DNA of 64,000 nt, taken from positions 248,001 to 312,000 of the forward strand of contig NZ_AP024545.1 of assembly GCF_018406605.1 (NCBI RefSeq), in the 5' to 3' direction. Source of the stretch: Noviluteimonas caseinilytica (GTDB lineage: Bacteria; Pseudomonadota; Gammaproteobacteria; Xanthomonadales; Xanthomonadaceae). Shown in pieces: positions 51,953-60,659 of this stretch (its first letter is position 1; each line of letters opens with the position of its first letter). Below the pieces are notes generated by a model. That model searched no databases, had not been told where the DNA came from, and worked only from the letters and a program-made list of their open reading frames with translations. A program made the translations under genes and the position numbers.

Positions 51953-52411
51953 ATGCCCGGGATGCAGAATTTCTACCTGATGGTCACCCTCGTCGGGCTG
52001 GCGCTGGCCGCGTACGAAGCCTGGCGCATCCACCTGGGCATCGAGGCGATGCGCTGGCAGCGCACGACCGGCAAGCTCACGCAGGCGTGGATCGACGAAG
52101 CGACGCTGCCGATCGAATTCGACGAAGAAGAAGGCGATCGTCACTCGGCCAACGTGCGCTACCACTACAAGGTGGGCGCGCGCTGGTACAAATCCTCTCG
52201 CCTGAGTTACCGCGGCACGCTCTGGATCCCGCTGGAGGAAGCGAGCGAATTGCTCGCGGGCCTGGAGGCCGGCGAGGACGTGGACGTCCACTACGATCCG
52301 CGCAACCCGGCGCGCGCCGTGCTCGTGCCCGGCAGCAGCACGGGCAACCTGCTCAACCTCCTGCTTTACCTCGGCATCGCCGCGTTCGCCCTGTTCTTCT
52401 GGATGCGCTGA
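51953..52411 (+). CDS. DUF3592-like membrane protein
   Basis: 152 residues. Helix at about 7-25 (LMVTLVGLALAAYEAW), a soluble beta-rich domain containing ANVRYHYKVGARWYKSSRL and VDVHYDPRNPARAVLVPG, then a C-terminal helix (LLNLLLYLGIAAFALFFW). The strand pattern VxYxY...VxVxYDPxNPxxAVL is the DUF3592 hallmark. Function unknown in all members. An ATG at 51962 is an alternative start. The endonuclease V-like gene follows 4 bases later. Confidence 0.8.
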   Translation: MPGMQNFYLMVTLVGLALAAYEAWRIHLGIEAMRWQRTTGKLTQAWIDEATLPIEFDEEEGDRHSANVRYHYKVGARWYKSSRLSYRGTLWIPLEEASELLAGLEAGEDVDVHYDPRNPARAVLVPGSSTGNLLNLLLYLGIAAFALFFWMR

Positions 52412-52415
52412 ACCC

Positions 52416-53102
52416 ATGACCGCACCGGCCTGGGACGGCACCATCGAAGGCGCACGCGCGCTGCAGGCGATGCTCGCGCCGCAGGTCGTGCTGCGCGATG
52501 GCTTCACCAAGCCGTTGCGCGTGATCGGCGGGTTCGCGGTCGGGTTTTCCGGCGACGGTGCGATCGCGCACGCGGCCGGCGTGCTCATCGATTCGGAAAA
52601 CCTCGACGTGCTGGATGCGCAGGTCGTGGAGATGCCGGCGGTGATGCGTTACGTGCCGGGCCTGCTGAGTTTCCGCGAACTGCCGCCGTTGCTCGACGTG
52701 CTGGAACGCCTGTCGCAATTGCCGGACGTGGCGATGGTCTCCGGCGCCGGCATCGCGCATGCGCAGCGCTTCGGCATCGCCTCGCACTTCGGCGTCGCGA
52801 CGGGCGTGCCCGCGCTCGGCGTGGCGACGAAGGCGCCGACCGGCAATTCGGCGGCGCTGCAACAGGTGCGCGGCGCCTACACGCCCCTGCGCGAGCGCGG
52901 CGAACAGATCGGCTGGATGCTGCGCAGCAAGCTGCATTGCCAGCCGGTGACGGTCTCGCCCGGGCACCGCATCGCGATGGCCTCCACCGCGGACCTGGTG
53001 ATGCGCTACACGCGCGCGCACCGCCTGCCGGAACCCATCCGGCTGGCCATGCGCCTGGCCTCGCGCCGCGCCGGGCACCCCGACACGGCTTCACACGAGT
53101 GA
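52416..53102 (+). CDS. Endonuclease V homologue lacking key catalytic residues
   Basis: 228 residues, aligning along its length with E. coli Nfi. Shared blocks are YVPGLLSFRELPPLL (Nfi YIPGFLSFREYPALL), IASHFGVATGVPALGVA and SPGHRIAMAS. Active Nfi needs Asp35 (GADVGF), Glu89, Asp110 (VDGHGI) and Lys139 (GVAKK). Here the matching segments read GFAVGF (Ala41), SFRE (Glu88 kept), VSGAGI (Ser109) and GVATK (Thr138). Two of three metal-binding acids and the lysine are gone, so deoxyinosine cleavage is unlikely. It may be a binding-only relic. The frame is intact. Confidence 0.82.
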   Translation: MTAPAWDGTIEGARALQAMLAPQVVLRDGFTKPLRVIGGFAVGFSGDGAIAHAAGVLIDSENLDVLDAQVVEMPAVMRYVPGLLSFRELPPLLDVLERLSQLPDVAMVSGAGIAHAQRFGIASHFGVATGVPALGVATKAPTGNSAALQQVRGAYTPLRERGEQIGWMLRSKLHCQPVTVSPGHRIAMASTADLVMRYTRAHRLPEPIRLAMRLASRRAGHPDTASHE

Positions 53103-53142
53103 GCGCTAGACTCGGCCGTACATCCCGACACGGAGTCACCCG

Positions 53143-53544
53143 ATGCTGCGTTCCCTCACTGCCGCCGTCCTGATTGCCACTGCGATGAGCGCCTGCGCGA
53201 GCACGGCGGGAACGACCACGCCTCCGGAGGAATCCAGCATGCGCACCGTTGCTTCGGGCCAATCCACGGCGATGGCGCAGGGCGAAAGCGTGCGCCTGTC
53301 CGATGGTGCGACGCTGCAGTTCGTCTCCGTGCCGCAGGATTCGCGTTGCCCGCCGAAGGTGCAGTGCATCCGCGCCGGCGACGCCGACATCGAATTCGCG
53401 TTCACGCCCGCGGGCGGCACCGCCACGACCGTCACGCCCAACCTGCCGGAAGCGCCGACGAAGCCGATCGGCGCGTGGAAGCTCACGGTGGAACAGCTCA
53501 CCTTCGGCGACGCGCCCAAGGTGACGGTGCGCATCGACCGATGA
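53143..53544 (+). CDS. Small lipoprotein of unknown function
   Basis: 133 residues. Lipoprotein signal LTAAVLIATAMSAC with Cys at about 18. The mature part has a beta-rich domain with two cysteines (QDSRCPPKVQCIRAGDADI) likely joined by a disulfide, and ends IGAWKLTVEQLTFGDAPKVTVRI. The CPP...C...G-D pattern is seen in small exported proteins of Proteobacteria with no known role. Its stop overlaps the pirin start by ATGA. Confidence 0.7.
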   Translation: MLRSLTAAVLIATAMSACASTAGTTTPPEESSMRTVASGQSTAMAQGESVRLSDGATLQFVSVPQDSRCPPKVQCIRAGDADIEFAFTPAGGTATTVTPNLPEAPTKPIGAWKLTVEQLTFGDAPKVTVRIDR

Positions 53545-54401
53545 CCACGATCGTCGCCCCGCGCGTGCACGACCTGGGCGGCTTCCAGGTGCGCCGCGCG
53601 GTGCCGTCGATCCAGGCGCGCAGCGTCGGGCCGTTCGTGTTCGTCGACCACATGGGGCCCGCGCTGTTCGAACCGGGCCGCGGCATCGACGTGCGCCCGC
53701 ACCCGCACATCGGCCTGGCGACGGTGACGTTCCTGTGGGCCGGCACGATCCGCCATCGCGACACGCTGGGCAACGTGCAGGACATCGCGCCCGGCGACGT
53801 CAACTGGATGACGGCCGGCCGCGGCATCGCGCATTCGGAGCGCACGCCGCTCGACGTGCGCGGCGCGCCGCATCCCGTGCATGGCATGCAGACGTGGGTC
53901 GCGTTGCCGCGCAGCCATGAAGAAACCGATCCGGCGTTCTTCCACCATGCGGCGGAAGCGTTGCCGCGCATCGAAACCCCGGGCACCACGTTGCGCGTGA
54001 TCGCGGGCCGTGCGTTCGGCGAGGAATCGCCGGTGCAGGTGTTCGCCGATACGTTCAACGTCGCGGTCGATCTCGCACCCGACGCGGAACTGGAAATCGA
54101 CGCGCGTGCCGCCGAGCGCGCGCTCTACGTGCTCGACGGCAACGCGCAACTGGATGGCGCGGACATCCCCGTGCAGCACCTGGTGCTGCTGGATCCGGGC
54201 GTGCGACATCGCCTGCGCGCGACGACGCCGCTGAAGGCGATGCTCTTCGGCGGCGAACCGCTGGATGCGCCGCGCCACATGTGGTGGAACTTCGTCAGCA
54301 GCTCGAAGGAGCGGATCGAGCAGGCGAAGCAGGACTGGCTCGAGGATCGCTTCGGGAAGATCGACGGGGAGACGGAATTCATTCCGTTGCCTGAGCGCTA
54401 G
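53541..54401 (+). CDS. Pirin family protein (first of a convergent pair)
   Basis: 286 residues, bicupin. The N-terminal cupin keeps the iron-binding pattern: RPHPHIGLATVTFLWAGTIRHRD and GDVNWMTAGRGIAHSERTP, including the HPH and HSE residues. The second cupin holds LDGNAQLDGADIPVQHLVLLD. Bacterial pirins include quercetin 2,3-dioxygenases and redox-linked regulators. It shares its stop codon bases (CTAG) with the opposing pirin gene. The substrate is unknown. Confidence 0.9.
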   Translation: MTTIVAPRVHDLGGFQVRRAVPSIQARSVGPFVFVDHMGPALFEPGRGIDVRPHPHIGLATVTFLWAGTIRHRDTLGNVQDIAPGDVNWMTAGRGIAHSERTPLDVRGAPHPVHGMQTWVALPRSHEETDPAFFHHAAEALPRIETPGTTLRVIAGRAFGEESPVQVFADTFNVAVDLAPDAELEIDARAAERALYVLDGNAQLDGADIPVQHLVLLDPGVRHRLRATTPLKAMLFGGEPLDAPRHMWWNFVSSSKERIEQAKQDWLEDRFGKIDGETEFIPLPER

Positions 54402-55258
54402 AACTTCCCTTCCTGGAAGTCCACGAACGCCTGCATGATCTCTTCCTTCGTGTTCATCACGAACGGGCCGTAACGCGCCACCGGTTCGCGCAGCGGGCGC
54501 CCCGCCACCAGGATCAACCGCGCACCCTGCGCACCGGCGCGCACGGCGAACACATCGCCGCCGCCCAGCACCGCGAGTTCCTGCGACGCCAGCGCACGCG
54601 CATCCTCGCCCTCGCCCACCGTCGCGTCGCCTTCGAACACGTACGCGAACGCGTTGTGGCCTTCGGGCAACGCGTGCGTCCAGGCGACGCCTGCATCGAG
54701 CGCGATGTCGAGGTACACCGGATCCGTCGCCGGCTGCGCGATCGGACCGCGCGTGCCATCGACGTCGCCGGCGATCACTTTCACGCTGACACCCGCGGCC
54801 GGCTGCACCTGCGGAATGTGGTCCGGCGCGAACTCCTGGTACTGCGGCGCATCCATCTTGTTGGCCTTCGGCAAGTTGACCCACAGCTGGAAGCCGCGCA
54901 TGCGGCCTTCCTGCTGTTCGGGCATCTCGCTGTGCACCAGGCCGCGGCCCGCGGTCATCCACTGCACGCTGCCGGGCACCAGCAGGCCTTCGTTGCCGTG
55001 GTTGTCGCGGTGGCGCATGCGGCCATCGAGCATGTAGGTGACGGTCTCGAAGCCGCGATGCGGATGGTCGGGGAAGCCGGCGAGGTAATCCTCGGCCTTG
55101 TCGGTGCCGAATTCGTCGAGCAGCAGGAACGGATCGAGCATGTCGAGTTCGGGCGAGCCGATGACGCGCGTGAGCTTGACGCCGGCGCCGTCGGACGCGG
55201 GGCGGCCGCGCAGCTTGCGGGCGACGCGGGCGTGGGTGGGAGCGGTCGTGGTCGACAT
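54398..55258 (-). CDS. Pirin family protein (second of a convergent pair)
   Basis: 286 residues from the ATG at 55258. Cupin motifs DHPHRGFETVTYMLDGRMRHRD and GSVQWMTAGRGLVHSEMPEQ are intact, and the C-terminal cupin has FEGDATVGEGEDARALASQE. The ending FGPFVMNTKEEI-like stretch is the usual pirin C-terminus. This copy is the classic YhhW-type form, while its partner is more diverged. The two are tail to tail and the same length, possibly an old inverted duplication. Confidence 0.92.
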   Translation of the reverse strand: MSTTTAPTHARVARKLRGRPASDGAGVKLTRVIGSPELDMLDPFLLLDEFGTDKAEDYLAGFPDHPHRGFETVTYMLDGRMRHRDNHGNEGLLVPGSVQWMTAGRGLVHSEMPEQQEGRMRGFQLWVNLPKANKMDAPQYQEFAPDHIPQVQPAAGVSVKVIAGDVDGTRGPIAQPATDPVYLDIALDAGVAWTHALPEGHNAFAYVFEGDATVGEGEDARALASQELAVLGGGDVFAVRAGAQGARLILVAGRPLREPVARYGPFVMNTKEEIMQAFVDFQEGKF

Positions 55259-55337
55259 GGGACCTCCTTCGTTGCGAAGCCGGAACGATGGTGGCGGCGG
55301 GCGGCCGGGACCAGCCGCACCGCTGGAACGCAGGGTG

Positions 55338-55931
55338 TCAGCCGCGACGCGCCTGCTCGTAGACGTACACGGTGGCGGGCGGCACGTTGCGCAGGATGAA
55401 GGTGCCGCGCCGCACCTGCAGGCCCAGTTCCGCGGCCACGGCATCGCCGATGGGCGCCTGCGGGCCGTAGGTGAACTGGATGAAGCGGCCGTCCGGGCGC
55501 AGGCACTGGAAGGCCGCGGCCACGATCGCGCGCTGCAGCTCGGCCGGCATCGTCAGCAGGCCCAGGCCGGAAATGATCGCGTCCGCCGGGCCCGCGGCCA
55601 GGTAACCGGTGCGCTCCGCGATGCCGGGCAGGTCGCGGGCATCGCCGAGTTCGACACGCACGGCCGGGAAGCGCGCGTGCAGGTGCGCGTGCAGTTCCTC
55701 GTTGAGTTCGAGCACCAGCAGCGCGTCGCCATGCACGCCGTGCGCGAGCAACGCGCGCGTCAACGCGCCCGTGCCGCCGCCCAGTTCGATCACGCGCGCG
55801 GTGCCCGGTGGGAGTTCGGCGACCATCGCCGCGGCGAGTTCGCGGCTGGAGGGCACCACGGCCGCGGTGCGCAACGGATTGCGCAGCCATTGCCGGAACA
55901 GCGCCCACCAGCTCGCGTGCGCGGCGTTCAT
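55338..55931 (-). CDS. Class I methyltransferase, phospholipid N-methyltransferase-like
   Basis: 197 residues. The N-terminal RQWLRNPLRTAAVVPSSRELA is the conserved opening of PmtA-like enzymes that methylate phosphatidylethanolamine. The SAM loop is VIELGGGTGALTRALLAHG, followed by ELNEELHAHLHARFP and ADAIISGLGLLTMP. The substrate assignment is by resemblance only. The ATG overlaps the rlmKL stop, making it the last gene of a four-gene operon. Confidence 0.78.
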   Translation of the reverse strand: MNAAHASWWALFRQWLRNPLRTAAVVPSSRELAAAMVAELPPGTARVIELGGGTGALTRALLAHGVHGDALLVLELNEELHAHLHARFPAVRVELGDARDLPGIAERTGYLAAGPADAIISGLGLLTMPAELQRAIVAAAFQCLRPDGRFIQFTYGPQAPIGDAVAAELGLQVRRGTFILRNVPPATVYVYEQARRG

Positions 55932-58078
55932 CAGTACGCGCCCCAGCGGCGCAGGCGCCAGCAGCGATGGATGCGCGCGTCGCGCGCGAAGTCCGGTGGG
56001 ATCGTGGCGGGCGAGATGTCTTCGATCTCCGCCACGTCGGCCAGCGCTTCGGTGTCGAGCTTGAAGCGGCGGTAGTTGTTCGAGAAGTACAACGCGCCGC
56101 CCGGCGCCAGCCGCGCGATCGCGGCGCGCAGCATGCGCACGTGTTCCTTCTGCACGTCGAAGTCGGCGGCGCGCGCGGAATTGGAGAACGTGGGCGGGTC
56201 GCAGAAGATCACGTCGTAGTGCCCGCGATCGGACAGCAGCCACTGCATCGCATCGGCCTGCACCAGGCGATGGCGACCGCCGCCGATGCCGTTTTCCTGC
56301 AGGTTGTCGGACAACCATTGCAGGTAGGTGCCGGACAGATCGACGCTGGTCGTGCTGTCGGCGCCGCCGCGCGCGGCCTGCACCGTGGCCACGCCCGTGT
56401 AGCAGAACAGATTGAGGAACCGCTTGCCCTGCGCGATGCGCGCGAACTCCAGGCGCAGCGGGCGGTGGTCGAGGAACATGCCCGTGTCGAGGTAATCGAA
56501 CAGGTTCACGCGCAGGCGCGCGTCGCCTTCGCGCACGACGAGCACTTCGCCGCGACGATCGAACCGCCCGTACTTGCTGCCGCCCTTGCCGATGCTGCGC
56601 GTCTTCAGCGCGATGCGGTCCTTCGGGATCCCGAACACCTCGCGCGCCGCGGCCAGCAGGTCGTTGAGGCGCTTGCGCGTGGTGGCTTCCGGGATCTCGG
56701 CGGGCGCGGCGTATTCCTGCACGTGCAGCCACGCGTTGCGCGAATCGGCTTCGGTGTAGACGTCGATCGCGGCCGCGTACTCGGGCAGGTCGGCGTCGTA
56801 GGCGCGATAGCAATCGACGTTCTCGCGCTCGCGCCAGGCCTTCAGCTTCTTCAGGTTCTTGCGCAGGCGGTTGGCGACCATCTGCGCGCCTTCCGACAAC
56901 ACCGGCGCCGGTGCATCCGCCGCGCGCTGCGGCGGTGCGACCGGATCGCACACGATCAGCGTGCACTCGATGGCGCCGTTGAACAGCTGGTAGCGCTTCG
57001 CGGCGCGCAGGCCGGTGGCGCGCGCGAGTTCGTCGTCGCCGCACAACAACGCACCGCGCCATTGCGGGACGGTGCGGCGCAACGCATCGCCGAGCGCGCG
57101 GTACAGCGCGGGATCGGCGGCCAGGCGCGCGTCGTACGGCGGGTTGCAGACGACGACGCCGCGTTCGGGCGCGTCGCCGAGCGTCAAAGCTTCGATCGAC
57201 GACACGGCCCAGTCGATCGCGTGCGCGACGCCTGCGGCCTCCGCGTTGTCTTCCGCGACACGCAGGATGCGCGGATCGATGTCGCGGCCGGAGATCGCGC
57301 GAGGCAAGCCCGACAGGCCTGCGTCGCGACGTGCGATCGCCTCGTCGCGCAAGCGCGCCCAGGCCTCGGGATCGAACCCGCGCCAGCGCGTCGGCAACGA
57401 CCCGCCATGGCGCTGCAAGCCGGGCGCGACATCCGCCGCCATCAGCGCGCCTTCGATCAGCAGCGTGCCGCTGCCGCACATCGGGTCCAGCAACGCGCCG
57501 CCGTCGTGGTACGCCTGCGGCCAGCCGCCGCGCAGCAGCACGGCGGCCGCGAGGTTTTCCTTCAGCGGCGCTTCGCCCTGCGCGCGACGCCAACCGCGGC
57601 GATGCATCGGGCCGCCGCCGAGGTCGATCGACACGATCGCCCTGCCCTTGCGCACGACCAGGTTGACGCGCACGTCGGGCGATTCCACGTCCACGTCCGG
57701 CCGCGCGCCGGTGCGCTCGCGCAGCACGTCGACGATGCCGTCCTTCACGCGTTGCGCGGCATAGCGCGCATGCGTGAGCGCTTCGCCGGACACATGCGCA
57801 TCCACCGCGATCGTGTGGCCGGGGCCGAGGTGCGTTTCCCAATCGATGGCGGCCACGCCCGCGTACAGCGCGTGTTCGTCGGCGCACGCGAATTCGGCGA
57901 TCGGCCACGACACGCGGCTCGCCAGGCGCGACCACAGCACGGCGCGTTGCGCGTCTTCGAGCGTGCCTTCGACGTTGGCGCCGGCCATCGTCGCCGTGGC
58001 GCGCGTGGCGCCGAGGGCGACCAGTTCGTCGGCGAGCAGGTATTCCAGGCCCTTGCCGCAGCTTGCGAAGAATTTCAT
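55931..58078 (-). CDS. rlmL: Bifunctional 23S rRNA methyltransferase RlmKL
   Basis: 715 residues, the fused length. An N-terminal THUMP RNA-binding domain (about 45-155) opens KFFASCGKGLEYLLADELVA. The RlmL half makes m2G2445, with SAM/target motifs LLDPMCGSGTLLIEGALMA and VVVCNPPYDARL. The C-terminal RlmK half makes m7G2069, with FLNLFCYTGVATVQAA and DVIFCDPPTFSNS. Both active sites look intact. It lies 1 base after the hydrolase gene and overlaps the next gene. Confidence 0.95.
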   Translation of the reverse strand: MKFFASCGKGLEYLLADELVALGATRATATMAGANVEGTLEDAQRAVLWSRLASRVSWPIAEFACADEHALYAGVAAIDWETHLGPGHTIAVDAHVSGEALTHARYAAQRVKDGIVDVLRERTGARPDVDVESPDVRVNLVVRKGRAIVSIDLGGGPMHRRGWRRAQGEAPLKENLAAAVLLRGGWPQAYHDGGALLDPMCGSGTLLIEGALMAADVAPGLQRHGGSLPTRWRGFDPEAWARLRDEAIARRDAGLSGLPRAISGRDIDPRILRVAEDNAEAAGVAHAIDWAVSSIEALTLGDAPERGVVVCNPPYDARLAADPALYRALGDALRRTVPQWRGALLCGDDELARATGLRAAKRYQLFNGAIECTLIVCDPVAPPQRAADAPAPVLSEGAQMVANRLRKNLKKLKAWRERENVDCYRAYDADLPEYAAAIDVYTEADSRNAWLHVQEYAAPAEIPEATTRKRLNDLLAAAREVFGIPKDRIALKTRSIGKGGSKYGRFDRRGEVLVVREGDARLRVNLFDYLDTGMFLDHRPLRLEFARIAQGKRFLNLFCYTGVATVQAARGGADSTTSVDLSGTYLQWLSDNLQENGIGGGRHRLVQADAMQWLLSDRGHYDVIFCDPPTFSNSARAADFDVQKEHVRMLRAAIARLAPGGALYFSNNYRRFKLDTEALADVAEIEDISPATIPPDFARDARIHRCWRLRRWGAY

Positions 58079-58079
58079 C

Positions 58080-58604
58080 TCAAAGTTTCGCCAGCAGGGC
58101 GCCGAACGCCTCGGCGCTGGCCGTGACGTGCGCGGACAACCGGTGCGTGTCGTCGACCAGTTGCAGCGTGGCGCGGCGTTCGCGCGCCCACGCGACGACT
58201 TCGGCGGCGGGGATGAGTTCGTCGTCCCAGCCGTGCAGGATCGAGGTGGGCACGTCGGCCGCATCGAAGGGATGCGCGGGATCGAGCAGGATCGGCGGCG
58301 CCATCAGGAACAGGCCCGCGACCGGCACCTGCAACGACACGCGCCCGGAAATCCACGCACCGAGGCTGGAGCCGGCGAGCACGACGCGCCCTTTCGACGC
58401 GGCACTGCGCGTGAGCGCGAGCAACCGCTGCACGCGCGCGGCCACGTCGCCGAGGTCGCTGACGTCGCGGCGCGCATCGAGGTCGGTGAAATCGGGGCGT
58501 TCGCAGGTCCAGCCGAAGCGTTCGGCGACGACGGCGAGCGCGGTGACCTTGGTGGCGTCCGGCCCGCTTTCGAACCCGTGCGACAGGATGCAGTGGCCCG
58601 GCAT
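58080..58604 (-). CDS. Alpha/beta hydrolase (YqiA/UPF0227-like)
   Basis: 174 residues, a minimal hydrolase. It opens MPGHCILSHGFESGPDATKV, with the nucleophile elbow VLAGSSLGAWISG at about 95, then ILHGWDDELIPAAEVV (Asp) and LVDDTHRLSAHV (His). Small serine esterases of this size act on short acyl esters; the substrate is unknown. Start and stop nearly touch the MOSC and rlmKL genes, so it is operonic. Confidence 0.82.
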   Translation of the reverse strand: MPGHCILSHGFESGPDATKVTALAVVAERFGWTCERPDFTDLDARRDVSDLGDVAARVQRLLALTRSAASKGRVVLAGSSLGAWISGRVSLQVPVAGLFLMAPPILLDPAHPFDAADVPTSILHGWDDELIPAAEVVAWARERRATLQLVDDTHRLSAHVTASAEAFGALLAKL

Positions 58605-59122
58605 CACGCGTCCTCGCCGGGTTGCGGCAGCGCTTCCACCGCATCGCCGACGCGCAGCGTGCCGCCTTCGACGATGCGCGCGCACAAGCCGCCCATGCCG
58701 CGCATCGCGTTGTAACCGCCGGGGCCGAGCGCCTTTTCCATGTTCGAACACGGATCGCAGCTGTCGGTGCCTTCCAGCACCACGTCGCCGACGCGGAACC
58801 GGCGGCCCTTCAGCGCGACCAGCGGGATGCCGGAGACGACGAGGTTGCGGCGCAGCGTCGCGGGCGACACGGCGTCGTGGCCGGACAACGCCGCGATCAC
58901 CGGCAAATGCTCGGCCTGGATCAGCGTGACGCCGCGCTTGCCGCTGCCGCTGGCGTAGCGGTCGCCGACCAGGCCCTGGCCGGTGTTGGCCTGCGCGTGG
59001 TCGGTCTCGTGCATCGGGACGGCGCGCTTCGGGCGCAGGCCGATCCATTCCACGCGACCGGCGCGCGGCAGGGTGGCCATCAGTTTTCCGAGTTCCGAAC
59101 CCGGTGGGGGCAGCGTGGCCAT
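58604..59122 (-). CDS. MOSC domain protein
   Basis: 172 residues (an ATG at 59080 would give 158). The MOSC core is GLVGDRYASGSGKRGVTLIQAEHLP, NLVVSGIPLVALKGRRFRVG and the sulfur-carrier cysteine in TDSCDPCSNMEKALGPGG. MOSC domains carry or transfer sulfur for molybdenum cofactor enzymes such as YiiM/YcbX amidoxime reductases. No flavin or ferredoxin domain is attached. It is the first gene of the operon with the hydrolase, rlmKL and the methyltransferase. Confidence 0.88.
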   Translation of the reverse strand: MATLPPPGSELGKLMATLPRAGRVEWIGLRPKRAVPMHETDHAQANTGQGLVGDRYASGSGKRGVTLIQAEHLPVIAALSGHDAVSPATLRRNLVVSGIPLVALKGRRFRVGDVVLEGTDSCDPCSNMEKALGPGGYNAMRGMGGLCARIVEGGTLRVGDAVEALPQPGEDA

Positions 59123-59175
59123 TGCGTCAACTCCGGCGCCGTGGCGGGAAAGCGGCCGATGCTAGCATCGCGGGC

Positions 59176-59769
59176 ATGTGGGCCATGCCTCCACCCGACC
59201 CGGACCAGACGATGCAGACCCGTCCCCTGCCCTACGAAGCACGCCTGGACGCGCGCAGCGATGCGCAACTGGACCTGGTGGTGGTGCATTGCACGGAACT
59301 GCCGGACCTGGCCACCGCGCGCGAATACGGCGAGCGCGTGCTGTACGCGGGCTCGGGCACCGGCAACAGCGGCCATTACTACATCGATCGCGATGGCACG
59401 GTGCAACGCTGGGTGGAACCGCTGCGCGTGGCCAACCACACGCGCGGATACAACCCGCGCTCGATCGGGATCGAACTGGTGAACACGGGGCGATATCCGC
59501 GCTGGCTGGATGCGGCGCACCAGGGGATGGACGAGCCATACACCGAAGCGCAGATCGCCGCGCTCGTGCGCCTGCTGCAGCAACTGCAGCGCGAGCACCC
59601 GTCGCTGAAGTTCATCGCCGGGCACGAAGACCTGGACACCACCGAGGTCGCTGCGGAAGACGACCCTTCACGGCAGGTGCGGCGCAAGCGCGATCCGGGC
59701 CCTTTGTTCCCGTGGGCGCGGGTGCTGCAGCAGGTCCCGCTGGAGCGGTTGCACGCCGAAAGTCCGTAG
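59176..59769 (+). CDS. N-acetylmuramoyl-L-alanine amidase (Amidase_2, AmpD-like)
   Basis: 197 residues from the ATG at 59176; ATGs at 59185 and 59212 are possible. No signal peptide is visible, which fits a cytosolic AmpD-like role in muropeptide recycling. Zinc ligands and catalytic sites: LVVVHCTELPD (His), VANHTRGYNPRSIGIELVN (His, Glu) and RRKRDPGPLFPW (Asp). GHEDLDTTEV is the usual active-site loop. It is divergent from the MOSC operon and leads a run of five same-strand genes. Confidence 0.85.
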   Translation: MWAMPPPDPDQTMQTRPLPYEARLDARSDAQLDLVVVHCTELPDLATAREYGERVLYAGSGTGNSGHYYIDRDGTVQRWVEPLRVANHTRGYNPRSIGIELVNTGRYPRWLDAAHQGMDEPYTEAQIAALVRLLQQLQREHPSLKFIAGHEDLDTTEVAAEDDPSRQVRRKRDPGPLFPWARVLQQVPLERLHAESP

Positions 59770-59779
59770 ACTTCCCCGC

Positions 59780-60658
59780 ATGACCGCCCCCGTTTCCGAA
59801 CTCATCGAACTGCTGTCCCTCGAACGCCTCGAGGACAACCTCTTCCGCGGCCAGAGCCGCGACATCGGCACCAAGTACGTCTTCGGCGGGCAGGTGCTCG
59901 GCCAGGCGCTGTCGGCCGCGCAGGCCACGATGGCGTCGGCCGACGACCCGCGCAACGCGCATTCGCTGCACGCGTATTTCCTGCGCGCCGGCGACATCGA
60001 CGCGCCGATCGTGTACCTGGTGGACCGCACGCGCGACGGCGGCAGCTTCTCCGTGCGGCGCGTCACCGCGGTCCAGCACGGGCAGCCGATCTTCTTCCTC
60101 GCCGCCTCGTTCCAGAAGGAAGAGCGCGGCGGCGAACACCAGTTGTCGATGCCCGAGGTCCCCAAGCCCGAAGACATCGTGCCCACGCCCGACCTGCCGC
60201 AGGACCAGCTCTCGAAGCTGCCTTCGAAGGTGCAGCGCTGGCTCTCGCGCCGCGGGCCGTTCGAATTCCGCCACGTGTATCCGCGCGATGAACTCAATCC
60301 GCCGAAGCGCCCGCCCTACCAGCACGTGTGGTTCCGCCTGTCCGAACGCGTGGGCGATGCGCCGGAACTGCATCGCGCGCTGCTTGCGTACGCGTCGGAT
60401 TTCCACCTGCTCGGCACGGCCACGTTCCCGCACGGCATCAGCTACTACCAGCCGAACGTGCTGATGGCCTCACTCGACCATGCGTTGTGGTTCCACCGCC
60501 CGTTCCGCGCGGACGAATGGCTGCTGTATTCCATCGACAGCCCGAGTGCGCAGGACGGCCGCGGCCTGGCGCGCGGGCAGATCTTCGATCGCGACGGCAA
60601 GCTCGTGGCGAGCACCGCGCAGGAAGGCCTGATCCGCGTCGTCGAGGCGAAGGGCTGA
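59780..60658 (+). CDS. tesB: Acyl-CoA thioesterase II
   Basis: 292 residues, double hot-dog fold. N-terminal LERLEDNLFRGQSRD and YVFGGQVLGQALSAAQ are the TesB opening. The catalytic Asp lies in MASLDHALWFHRPF at about 233 and the Gln in VASTAQEGLIR near the C-terminus. It hydrolyses medium- and long-chain acyl-CoA. It starts 10 bases after the amidase gene. Confidence 0.94.
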   Translation: MTAPVSELIELLSLERLEDNLFRGQSRDIGTKYVFGGQVLGQALSAAQATMASADDPRNAHSLHAYFLRAGDIDAPIVYLVDRTRDGGSFSVRRVTAVQHGQPIFFLAASFQKEERGGEHQLSMPEVPKPEDIVPTPDLPQDQLSKLPSKVQRWLSRRGPFEFRHVYPRDELNPPKRPPYQHVWFRLSERVGDAPELHRALLAYASDFHLLGTATFPHGISYYQPNVLMASLDHALWFHRPFRADEWLLYSIDSPSAQDGRGLARGQIFDRDGKLVASTAQEGLIRVVEAKG

Positions 60659-60659
60659 G

